Source: Talpa occidentalis (taxonomy: Eukaryota; Chordata; Mammalia; Eulipotyphla; Talpidae). Taken from it: 64,000 nucleotides of DNA. Location of the stretch: assembly GCF_014898055.3 (NCBI RefSeq), contig NW_023604861.1, positions 83,238,399 through 83,302,398 of the forward strand. The letters run 5' to 3'. A model generated the notes under the pieces. That model did not search any database. It saw only the letters and a list, made by a program, of their open reading frames with translations, and was not told where the DNA came from. The translations under genes were made by a program, and so were the position numbers. Of the stretch, positions 21,945 through 31,289 are shown piece by piece (position 1 is the first letter of the stretch; each line of letters opens with the position of its first letter).

Positions 21945-22790
21945 AGACATAAATGTAAAACATAAAGCTATAAAACTTTTAGAGAAAAAAGGAAAAACTC
22001 TTGGGATCTGGGATTAGACAAAAAGTTCTTAAAGTTGACATCAAATCACAATACATACCAGAAAAATGGATTAAGTTGGACCTCATCAAAATTAAAAGCT
22101 TTTTCTCTATGAGAGCCTATGTGAAGGGGTAAGACATGCAGACTGGGAGGAATTATTTGCAAGACAATGACTAATGTCTAGAATATGTAAAAAACTGTCA
22201 AAACTCAATGTTAAAAAATCCAATTAGGCAACAGGGAAAAGATTTGAATAGACACTTCATATAAAGAGAATATACAGATGGCAAATAAGCACATGAAAAG
22301 ATGTTCAACATCATTAGTTGCCTTATTCATAATAGCCCCAAACTGGAAACAAACCAGATTCCCTTCAACGGTGAATGGCTAACCCTACTGTGGTACATTC
22401 ATACCATAGAATACCACTCAGAATAAAAAGGAACCAACTTTTAATAGACACAACTAGAGTGAATAGCCAGGGAATTATGGTGAGTGAAAAACCCCAATCT
22501 CAAAAGGTCATATATGAAAGACCCCATTTATATAACTTTCTTGAAATGACATTATAGGAATGGAGAACAGATTAGCAGTGCTGGGCCAAGACGAAGTGTG
22601 AGGGCTGGGGTGGGAGGCAGGTGTGGCTATAAAAGGAATTCTTGTGATGATGGAATTGTCATTACTGTGATAGTGGATACAAGAACTTATGATAAAATGC
22701 CATGGGATTAAAACAGGCATACACGTACATCTGTGAATACAAGTAGGACTGAGGAAACATGAATAAGATGGGTGAATTGGACCAAATGTT
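21945..22790 (+). mobile_element. L1 LINE 3' part (ORF2 C-terminus and 3' UTR) with internal deletion
   Basis: In sense orientation it contains ATAAATGTAAAACATAAAGC, GACCTCATCAAAATTAAAAG, TTTGAATAGACACTTCATAT, CAGATGGCAAATAAGCACAT and AAGATGTTCAACATCATTAG. At about 22316-22322 it jumps straight to TTATTCATAATAGCCCCAAA and TGGAAACAAACCAGATTCCC. Consensus L1 has several hundred bases between those points, so an internal deletion is present. The 3' UTR follows with GGGCTGGGGTGGG and AATAAGATGGGTGAATTGGA. Ancient (L1M type) and non-coding. Confidence 0.8.
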
Positions 22791-22839
22791 AATGTAATTA
22801 AAAAAGATGAAACATTAAAGACATTGATATTAAATCAGA

Positions 22840-23480
22840 GCCAGGACAAAGATGCCACCATCATCATTATTCATTGACACGTTCCTAGAAGTTTTAGCTA
22901 ATGCTAAAGAGACTGAAAGAAGAATCTGAGAAGTGGGAAATGATCATAATTTGCATATAATAAATGTTTCCGCCTTGACAATCCTAGGGAAGCTATAGAA
23001 GAGAGTTAATAAGGGAACCAGTTACAAAATGAATTCAGTTAACAAAGTCAAGAGCTTTTTTATAAAATATGAATTGCTACTTAAAAAAACAAATTCCCTG
23101 GCATGAACTATTAAAAAGTGCAGGACTCACAGGAATAGAACTGAAAAATGTTACTGAAAGACTTAAAAGAGGGTTAGAATAAAGGGAATGACATGCTCCT
23201 AGTTGGGGAAGATTCAATATGTAAAAATGTCATCGCACCACAAATTAATTTATACCGTTAATAAAATTCTGATAAACATCCCCCTAGGAGTTATTCAGAA
23301 CTTAAAGTAAACACAAAGTTCTATTGGAAAAATAAATGGGCAAGAAATACTTCTTTATTAAATAAAATTTAAGCATTCAACTAAAAAATTTTTAAAAGGG
23401 CAAACACTCCAAAGGAAAGAAGGGGAAAAAGTAATAAAGAAAACAATGAATTACAAAAAGAAAAATAATAGAATTGATAC
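22840..23480 (+). mobile_element. L1 LINE fragment, ORF2 middle
   Basis: Sense-strand resemblance to the L1 ORF2 region around and after the reverse-transcriptase active domain: TTCCTAGAAGTTTTAGCTAA, AAAATGAATTCAGTTAACAA, GAAGATTCAATATGTAAAAA, CCGTTAATAAAATTCTGATA and TTCTATTGGAAAAATAAATG. It lies downstream of an L1 3' end yet holds more upstream L1 sequence, so it is a separate insertion. Confidence 0.55.
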
Positions 23481-25011
23481 ATATGTTCAATAACTCATTC
23501 TTTGAAAAGTAATAAAATATTCTTTCTTACACTACTCATCATAATAAATCCTGGAAAGAATAAAGTATAAGGAAAATCTGTAATTCTATTGTTACGTTAG
23601 GAATAAAATAAGTATACATAATTTTTTTTTTCAACTGAGACCTTTCTCAGTCCCAGGTTGTTTTAATTTTTCTAGATTTGTAATATATTTAACTAGCAGT
23701 TAAACTTTAAGTTCTGAAGTAATGAGACCTGAGAACAATACTAATAGAGTGCTTTTGTGGTATTGGTGAACTTTTTCAACATCCCTAAGCTAAAGGTAAT
23801 TGAACTTCATTGAGTTGTGGAGAGGAATAAGTAGAATTCACAATGCTTGTCCCTCCCCAGGTTTTCTGTACTAAGTTTTCTGGCTACCATTAAGTCCTCT
23901 ACCTTGATTTTAGAATTGCACTGTCAAATACAATGTCATATACAGCTGTATTGTCAAATCCCACTGGGATTTCATTGACCTTATTTAAGGCAGCTGAAGA
24001 TTTCCATAATATGCATCTTCTTAATCAGCATCAGTGCTCATCTCTTTGCTCATTCATCTCCTCTTTCTGTCCTCATGTAGAGTATTCTGCATTTCCTCAG
24101 TAGCGGCACATCATCGACACCAGTGCTCTAATATCGCGTGGGCTTTTGATATGGTAAATGGAATTTCTCTCATTGATTTGTCAAACCAATTTTATTGATT
24201 TTTGGAACATTTCTTGATCTTAGAATATTTATTTCTAATGGACAAACGTGATAAACAGTTTTTATTTTTCTTCCAGCATCTATTTATTTTGGTTCTGACT
24301 TGTTGACCTCCATGAGACAGCTGAATGGAAATAAACTTGACTTGGATTCTATTACTTGCAACTGCAAAATCCAGACTTATACCTCGCCAAAGGAGTCTGA
24401 CTTAGAAAAACTTGATGTCAGCTTCTCTCTGTATATATTTCCTTTAATGTATTGATTGAAAGTCATGAGATTGTCTAATGTTGACACACTTTTGCCTTCC
24501 TGAAGTTAAATCTTCTTGATTGTGCATCACTCTTGAAATGTATTGCTGATTTCAGTTTCTTATTATTCATGTGAAGTTTTTATTTCTTAGTCCAGTTTTG
24601 ATATCAGAGTTTTGCTGGATTTCAAACATGATTTGAGACACTGCCTAATTTTCCTCTGGCCTTAGAGCAATTGACATAGTGCAGAAATGGTTTCCCTCTT
24701 GAAAGTCTGAGCACTTTGAGATTCTGAGCCTAGCACTTGTGGTAGGGAAGTCTCAATTTCTTTCAAGTTTATTTCTCTATTATTTTTCTCTTTTTTTGCA
24801 TCAACTTTGGCATTTTATGTTGCCGACTTCTCAGCCTCCTTGCCTCTTTCCCTTCTTTCTTTCTTGAATAGTTCTTCCAGAAGCCACTGAATGCAAATAG
24901 ACAAAGTAGGAGTCCCCACAGAGGTGCCCATTGCTCCAAGTTGCGGTGTCAGGGTCTGAACAGGGTGAGGAAGAAGGCGGCAGGGGAAGACATGGCAGTG
25001 AGAAGAAAGTG
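23481..25011. other. AT-rich stretch, mostly unclassified old repeats
   Basis: 24490-24640 looks like complement of L1 ORF2 (ATGTATTGCTGATTTCAGTT, then TAGTCCAGTTTTGATATCAG). The rest is AT-rich and probably repeat-derived, but I could not classify it. No gene recognised. Confidence 0.35.
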
Positions 25012-25711
25012 GATGACTGCATCAAGAAGATGTGGTACAGGGCCTCCCCGGTGGCGCAGCGGTTGAGCGCTGGATTGCAAAGCTGCCCGCAGCCTGCAGC
25101 GCCGGTTCGATCCCCGGCTGCTCCCTGGCCACCAGAGGAGGGTCCCACATGGCGCACAGACCTCTCCTGCTGCCTGCTGCTCCCCTCAGCAGTGTACTTC
25201 AGTTCTTCTGCCTGCTCTGCTTCCCGCTCTGGCTCTGGTGAATTCTCTCACCCTCCTGCGCTTCTGACTGTACCCAGTGCTTGTATAAATAAATAAATAA
25301 ATCTTTAAAAAAAAAAAAAGATGTGGTACATATATACAGTGGAATATTACTCAGCAATCAAAAAGGATAAACTCATGCCATTCGCAGCAACATGGATGGA
25401 GCTGAAAGGGATCATGCTCAGCAAAATAAGCCAGAAAGAAAAAGAAAAATACCGGATGGTCTCACTCATAGCAGGAATTTAAAAATCTAAATAAGGGACC
25501 AGGAAAAAGACTAATTATAATAAAGTAAAAATCTAAATCAACAAGCAACTATAAACTAGAGACACTGGGGGGGTGGGAGAAGGGAGTAGGATCAAAACAA
25601 GGGGGGGTGGGAATTGTATGGGGACTATAACCAAGATGAAAATACATACATTGTGCAAAGATGAAAAATGATGTAAAAATTATATAAAATAAAATATAAA
25701 AAAAATTGAGG
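25012..25711 (+). mobile_element. L1 LINE 3' end, 5'-truncated, interrupted by a SINE
   Basis: The end of ORF2 is recognisable: AAGAAGATGTGGTACA resumes after the SINE as TATATACAGTGGAATATTAC, TCAGCAATCAAAAAGGATAA and ACATGGATGGAGCTGAAAGG, then CACTCATAGCAGGAATTTAA. The 3' UTR has two G-rich tracts (about 25566-25585 and 25601-25615), as is typical of L1, and ends in an A-rich tail near 25711. Less diverged than the other L1s in the window, so probably younger. It is only the last several hundred bases of the element. Confidence 0.85.
25040..25317 (+). mobile_element. tRNA-derived SINE, young subfamily, copy B
   Basis: Full-length copy of the same SINE as at 17205, with A box at 25052-25062, B box at 25104-25114 and an AAATAAATAAAT plus poly(A) tail. 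A 13-bp target-site duplication AAGATGTGGTACA (25027-25039 and 25318-25330) flanks it, and removing the SINE restores continuous L1 sequence. By eye it differs from copy A at roughly 15 sites over 245 bp, most of them CpG to TpG or CpA changes. Confidence 0.93.
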
Positions 25712-25714
25712 CAA

Positions 25715-25990
25715 GGGGGATTGACCCATCAGTCCAAGACAATGCCATATGATTTCACTCCTATGTGGAAGATGGCAAAACAAAGCAAATGAACAAAACA
25801 AAACCCTTAGGTTCTGACGACAGAGTGGTGCTCACCAGAGGGGAAAGGGGCTGGGAGGAGGGTAATTCGGGGAAAGGGTGTCTGCTGAATGGAGGATGGG
25901 GATCTTAATGTAGTACATCCTGGTGTCGAAATGCAGAGTTGGACACTTGAAACATACTGTGCTGTAAAGCAATGTTGCTAAGACTAAAGA
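25715..25990 (+). mobile_element. Older L1 LINE 3' UTR fragment
   Basis: ATGCCATATGATTTCACTCC, TATGTGGAAGATGGCAAAAC, ACAAAACCCTTAGGTTCTGA, CTCACCAGAGGGGAAAGGGG and GTTGGACACTTGAAACATAC follow the order of L1MA/L1MB-type 3' ends. It abuts the younger L1 tail, so the younger L1 probably inserted in or beside it. Confidence 0.65.
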
Positions 25991-26129
25991 CAACCAGGAG
26001 AGCAAGGGACTCACTGTCTGAGTAGGGGGTTAGAGTTATAGAAAAGAAGGAAACTAGAATTAATCCTGTGGTATTGAATCATAGTTGAAGGTAGGGGTCT
26101 GATTTCAGGGTTTTCTAGATATAGAAGTA

Positions 26130-26698
26130 AATGTATGTATGTTTAGTTTTCTATTGCTATGTAATAAATTATTACAAATATCCATGGTTTCAAAAACAAT
26201 AGGGCATGTATATGACGTCCTAATTTCTGCTCACCAGGAGTGACTTAACTAAGTGCCTCTGGAAAAGAGTCTGGTAAAGTCTTTCAAGGTCTCAAGACTG
26301 ACACCAAACTGCCAGCCAGGGCTGCAGTTCTTCCACTAGGAGTCTCTAGTAGAGGAAGACCTGCCGCCTCACATATGTGGTTTTTGGCAGGACTCCCCTC
26401 CTCACTGGCTGTTGGCTGGAGGCACCTTCAATCCCTTGCCAGGTGGGCCTCTCAGCCCAGCTCACGCCACGGGAGTTGGCTTCCTTCAGGCGGAGGGAGA
26501 GAGCAAGAGCACAGACCCAGGATGGAGGGCACAATTGTTTTGTAACCTAACCTTGACTGTGATATCCCATCACCTTTGCCATTTCTCGTTAGAAGTGAGT
26601 CACTAGATTCAGCTCACACTCAAGGGGAGGGAGTTACATATAGACTCAAATATCAAGAGGTGGGGATCATTAGGGAAATTCCTGGAGCTGCCTACCAG
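26130..26698 (-). mobile_element. MLT1-like (MaLR) LTR, near full length
   Basis: The plus strand is the complement of an MLT1-type LTR in order: TTTTCTATTGCTATGTAATA, CCAGGGCTGCAGTTCTTCC, CCTCACTGGCTGTTGGCTGG, TTGCCAGGTGGGCCTCTCAG, AGAGAGCAAGAGCACAGACC, TGATATCCCATCACCTTTGC, AGAAGTGAGTCACTAGATTC and CACTCAAGGGGAGGGAGTTA. No internal region follows, so it is probably a solo LTR. Confidence 0.7.
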
Positions 26699-26699
26699 A

Positions 26700-26795
26700 T
26701 AGACAGATGACAGATGATGGATGACAGAGCGAGAGTGACCGAGTGAGAGCAAGAGAGAGAGAGAGAGAGAGAGAGAGAAGTGGATGTATAGATGG
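26700..26795. repeat. Compound GATA/GAC and (GA)n microsatellite
   Basis: GATAGACAGATGACAGATGA units pass into a pure (GA)n run of about 13 units near 26752-26778 and then degenerate GATG/GATA units. Confidence 0.85.
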
Positions 26796-27589
26796 TAGAT
26801 AAATGATAGCTGGGAAAGGGAGGGAGAGAAGGGGGAGAGAGAGAAGTGAAGAGATAGATTTTTCATCTCTGCCCTAAAAAGCCCTAATAGCGATGAACTT
26901 TTTTTTTTTTTGTATTTGAGCATTCACTTTTTTCTACAAACACTTAAATGGCTTTTTTTCACCTTCCACCAAACCATCTGTGCCCATACCCCATCTGCAT
27001 CTGAACTATTGAACTAACAATGAACTAAAAATCTAGTGCCCAGATTTTTGTTTTTAAATACCTTTCTTCACTGGAAAAATCCCCAGGGATTTTTGAAGAA
27101 ATGGTTGATTCCAGGACTAGGGAAGAAAAAGTACATGAGCCTGGAACATCTTTTATGTTGTGCCATAAAATAAAATGTGCTCAAAGAAAGAAGAATAGTC
27201 ATACATGTTTATCATTGAATAAAACTGGACTCTCGGAATCCACGCTGATAAATAAATAAGTGAATATCTACATTCAGAGAAGAGAAAGACCTTTTCCTTC
27301 AGAGTAGAATGTCAAGTAAGGTAGAGGGATGATGGGGTTTGAAGTTCACCATTTGACAACCATGACAGCTAAGTAAGGAGTTATAAGGATGGGTGAGGAA
27401 TCGGATAGTTAGTATCAAAGTACTTCGCTACAAAGTAAGTACTGATCACAAAGGGAAGAAAAGTCACTTGACAGTGGAGGACGACCCCCCCCACCCATCA
27501 GTGATCAAATGCAAACTGAAAACAGGTGACCTCTGATAGACGAAGTCAGGAAGAGGAACGTCAGGATGATACTCTTGTTCAAAAGACCT
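26796..27589. other. AT-rich noncoding stretch, unclassified
   Basis: No confident call. A C-run lies at about 27485-27492. Parts may belong to the L1-like element that follows. Confidence 0.35.
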
Positions 27590-28035
27590 AGCTCCCAGAT
27601 ACCCCTGCAGAAAATAAGGCAAACCCAAATTGAAAGACATTCCACAAAATAGCTGGTCTGGATCTTCAAAAGTTTCAAGGTCAAGAGAGGCCAGAAAAGA
27701 CTGAAGAGTTGTTCCACACTGAAGGGGATGAAAGAGAAACATTAACTGAAGGCAACAAGGGACCTGCTTGCTGGAGGACATTACTGAGATGGTTGGTAGA
27801 CTTCGGTGGGGTCTGTGGTCTGGATGGTAGTGATGTGTTGACACTTTCCTGATGCTGTGTTTGTGTTGTGGTTCTAGGGGAAGATGTCATTATTTTAAGG
27901 AAGTATACACTCCAGTATTGGGGGGTAAGGGAGCATCCTATAGGCAAGCTATTCGCAAATGGTTTAGGGAGAAACATACTTTGTAATTTTCTTGCCCCCT
28001 TTCTTTAAATTCGAAATTATTTTTACATACGAAGA
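27590..28035 (+). mobile_element. Ancient L1-type 3' end (L1ME-like), tentative
   Basis: GACATTCCACAAAATAGCTG, CTTCAAAAGTTTCAAGGTCA, AAGACTGAAGAGTTGTTCCA, GAAGTATACACTCCAGTATT and CGCAAATGGTTTAGGGAGAA match, in order, the 3' region I associate with old L1ME elements. The polyadenylated end near 28030 is degraded. Family assignment is from memory. Confidence 0.45.
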
Positions 28036-28076
28036 GAAAAGGAAAGGATAGAACACTGGATGAAGTGTATGATCCC

Positions 28077-28334
28077 CGGGCCTCCCCTGGTGGCGCAGCG
28101 GTTGAGTGCAGCGCTGTGAAGCTGTCTGCAGCCTCTGTAGCGCGGGTTTGATCCCGGCCGGTGAGAATACCACATGGCGCGGCAGACCTCTCCTGTCATG
28201 CCCGCTGCTCCCCTCAGCAGTGTATTTCGTCAGTCTGCCTGTTCTGTTCCCCACTCTGTCTCTGGTGAATCCTCTCACCCTCCTGCGAATCTGGCCTGTA
28301 CCCCGGCTCTTGTGTAAATAAAAAAAAAAAAAGG
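28077..28334 (+). mobile_element. tRNA-derived SINE, older subfamily, copy C
   Basis: Shares the GGGCCTCCC start, A box (28091-28101) and a B box weakened by one C to T change (GGTTTGATCCC, 28145-28155). The middle is shorter, and the 3' body carries different diagnostic bases (TGTCTCTGGTGAATCC, TCTGGCCTGTACCC) from copies A and B. A 10-bp target-site duplication GTATGATCCC flanks it (28067-28076 and 28335-28344). The tail is short poly(A). Confidence 0.9.
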
Positions 28335-28494
28335 GTATGATCCCAAAGATGTCAAACAAAATTGCCAAATAATGTGGGGGAAAGGTTATCTGAGTCATCA
28401 AGTTGAGCAAGTATTATTTTCTCCTAATTTTTAATTCTCCTCTGTAGTGTTCGTATGACTTTGTCCTCCACCGTGTTGTGTGGCTCCTTGATCT

Positions 28495-28695
28495 GCCCTG
28501 CTAAAAGTGGCTTTATAGTGGTTAAGAGACCTGGGACAATACCCTCAACTCCCAAATCCTTGGTTTTCCCTCCTGTGCAGTGGGGATATCTATACTTCTG
28601 CCTCCTGGGCTGATCAGAGAGAATAGTAGGTGTGGCTCACCTCGGTTCTAGGTCCCTAGCGTGATGCCCAATAAAGAGTTACCCTTATTATCCCA
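28495..28695 (-). repeat. MIR SINE
   Basis: Complement of MIR: TGGTTAAGAGACCTGGGA, GGTTTTCCCTCCTGTGCAGT, GGGGATATCTATACTTCTGC, CTCCTGGGCTGATCAGAGAG and ATGCCCAATAAAGAGTTACC all in order. Confidence 0.55.
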
Positions 28696-28859
28696 ATTTT
28701 TGCCTTCTCAAAGATTCAGCCTTTGAATTTCTCTGATCTGTAGTTTTTATTATTTCTATCATGTAATTCATTATTTTCCAATTCTTTCTCTGGCTTCTCA
28801 TAGGTTTAATTTTTGCTATTTTAGTTGCCTTGGGAATTGAATGCTTGGTTTATTTAATT

Positions 28860-29565
28860 TCTTTCTTCTTTTTAATGAGAAAAACATTAAACTATATGTA
28901 TTCTGTTCTTTAGAGCTTTGTATTTTCTTTGTTTCTTAAATAATCACTAATTGTAGTTTTGATTTCCACTTTGACTCTAGGGCTATTAAGACAAGTATTC
29001 CCCCTTCTCTAGAGTGGCTTAGTTTCATTTGTTTCTTTGTTTCTCTTTTTGCTATTAACTTCTAGTTTTGTTGCATTTTGGTTTGAGTTTGTGTATTGTA
29101 CTATTTCTGCCTTTGAGATTTTAATGAGATTTTCCTTGTGGCCTAACATATGACAAATTTGTAATTATCCCTTGGCCGTTTGAAAAGAATATTCTTTGTT
29201 TCTAGGGAACATATTTTGATATAGATCTATTAAGTCAAAATTTTCATAATGATTCTAAACTCTTCTATATTCTTATTAAATTTCGGTCTACTTGATCTCT
29301 CAGAAATGGTGAGACATAATAAACCTTCCATTATGATTGTGGCTTTGTTCAATTTGTCCTTAATTTCTAACTCTTGGCCTTGAACTTTTGCTGCTCTTTT
29401 CAGTGCACAGATTTAAGTTCTTATTCTCATTTAGTTTGTGCTATTGACCAATATAGGATAACACCTCCCTACCTCCCATTGTCGGGCTTTATATTTTTGT
29501 TTATTTTTGCTGCAAATTCTACATTGTCTGATATGAATAGTGCTTTTTTGCTTGTCCTTGAGTAA
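28860..29565 (-). mobile_element. L1 LINE fragment (ORF2 between endonuclease and RT)
   Basis: Complement of an old L1 ORF2: TTGCATTTTGGTTTGAGTTT, CTTGTGGCCTAACATATGAC, GTCTACTTGATCTCTCAG, TATGATTGTGGCTTTGTTCA and CATTGTCTGATATGAATAGT. It is broken off at 29565 by the solo LTR and may resume at 29880. Confidence 0.6.
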
Positions 29566-29875
29566 TGGATATGACCTTTAAGGAAGATGGGCTGCTTTAC
29601 AGGGAGTTCTGTAAGATCTAGTTTCCACCGATCAGAGTCCTTTCTGAGAGTTGGGAGCTGGGACAAAGGGTTTTTCACTCCTTGTGCTTATGTCTTTATC
29701 TAAGGGGATACATGCTAGCTTGCTGCGCCATTGCCTTCTTTCCCTGTGGATGCCTGCATAGAGACAAACAAAGTAGACCCAGAGCAGAGAGAGGGAGGGT
29801 CCCTAGCCCGGAATCCCAGTGTCATTTTAGTCCTGAGGCTCTCGTGTCAAGATTCTTAATAAATTATCTCATACA
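29566..29875 (+). mobile_element. Solo LTR with 4-bp target duplication
   Basis: A 310-bp GC-richer insert in AT-rich L1 sequence. It starts TGGATATGA and ends TCATACA, giving TG...CA termini with an imperfect terminal inverted repeat. The flanks are identical 4-bp GTAA (29562-29565 and 29876-29879), as expected of integrase-mediated insertion. AATAAA lies at 29859-29864 in plus orientation, close to the 3' end. There is no internal retroviral sequence, so it is a solo LTR. The family is not recognised, and the poly(A) signal near the end is unusual. It has no coding capacity. Confidence 0.6.
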
Positions 29876-29879
29876 GTAA

Positions 29880-30728
29880 TATTACTTTCTGTTTTCTATC
29901 TTCCTTTTTAAATTTTCCCATTTGTTCTAGATTGCTTTGCAAGTTTCTTTATATTTAGAAATTAGGAAGTCACATTTTTCCATTTTTAGTCTATTCCTTT
30001 TTTCTTTAATTACACACACACACACACACACACAACTTCAAAAGGAACAGTATTTATTTCCCCTGTGTGAGATGATTTCATCCTTTTAAAATTTCCTCCC
30101 TATGTCTACCTCCCATTTTTCTTGACATAATTATGTTTTAGATTATTATAATTATCATGAACTTATTCCTTACATTTGTTACTGAACCTTCATTTTCAGT
30201 AATTATTTTGGACATTTTATTACTTTATTCAATATCAATTTTTAAATAAATCAAGTCTCTAGGTTTCACTTATTCTACTTATGTTTCTTCCTCAGATGGA
30301 ACATTACTTTGGGCATATTTCCTGAATGGTTGAGTGTGTGTTATACATTTGAATGTTTAGCTATTTCGGGGGAAAAAAAGTCTTTTAATAATACTTACGA
30401 ATGAATCATAGCTTTCATGTCTCCAATGCAGTCTTTTCCCATAGGAGCTTTGTAGATATTGTGTTTATCATATTTCTTTTTGTATTAGGCTTGTAAAGGA
30501 GAAGTCTGACTCCAATTCAATACTCTTCACCTTGATATATAAACTTTCCTCTCTCAAATATTTACAGGATTTGAAAATTTATTCCTGATATCTTCCAGTA
30601 TTACTAGGGAATATTTAAGTATGATTCCTCTGCAGTCGATAATGCTTGGTCTCCTATGGAACCTATTATTTCTAAGATGGATTCATCTTCCCCTCTTTCT
30701 CCTTCTGGAATGAGAGAGTTTTATAAAA
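29880..30728 (-). mobile_element. AT-rich sequence, probably degraded L1
   Basis: Base composition and segments such as TTTAAATTTTCCCATTTGTT and GATATCTTCCAGTATTACTA suggest complement of old L1, continuing the copy at 28860. Alignment by eye is weak. Confidence 0.35.
30012..30034. repeat. (AC)n microsatellite
   Basis: Uninterrupted AC dinucleotide run of about 11 units. Confidence 0.95.
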
Positions 30729-31180
30729 TGTAAAATGACAAATAAAAATTTATTATTTTTGAGGTATGGTGATGCCATAGAAAAGTGAAAAGACAGTTTG
30801 TTACTCACAGCCCCTGAGAGGAAGGGTCACCCCAGCACACAGGGCCACATGGGCAGAGGGAGCAAGGGCCCAGCCCAGGCAGGAGGTTTGCTGGTAGTTT
30901 CTGTGGGAAGAATGGGAGAGGCCAGGTAGGTGGGTTTAGGATTGGCTAGTTGGAATGACTTGGGTGGACTTTGGGTCATAGCGGCTGTCTGTCCCTGTGA
31001 TGATGAGGGCAGATGGATAAGGAAGGTGGTTAGGGTGTAGGCTCTGGATTGGTTTGTATCTTAGTTTGCATGTGAGGAAAACAAAGTAAACCTTTGCAGG
31101 AGAGTCCTCTATTATCTCTAGGATTGGTTGGCCGGGAAGGGACAGGCTCTGGGGTTAACTAGGTTCCAGATACCAAAACA
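30729..31180 (-). mobile_element. Candidate solo LTR
   Basis: A 452-bp GC-richer island inside AT-rich L1 DNA, with TGTAAAATGA at one end and TACCAAAACA at the other (TG...CA form on either strand). Read on the minus strand it has several CCAAT boxes (complements of ATTGG near 30941, 31048 and 31124) and an AATAAA signal (complement of 30749-30754) near its 3' end. No clean target duplication is seen, so the borders are provisional. No retroviral coding sequence is attached. Confidence 0.5.
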
Positions 31181-31289
31181 TCAGGAAATACAGAAAATTG
31201 AAAGGCATGATTAATATAAAAGCAACTACCAGAAGTCTCCCAAATAACTCTATTATATTTGTAATTTTGTTTGCTTGGCTGTTTATACT

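Noticed and set aside
26700..26795. CRISPR-like or regularly spaced array
   Set aside because: It is a plain GATA/GA microsatellite with no spacers.
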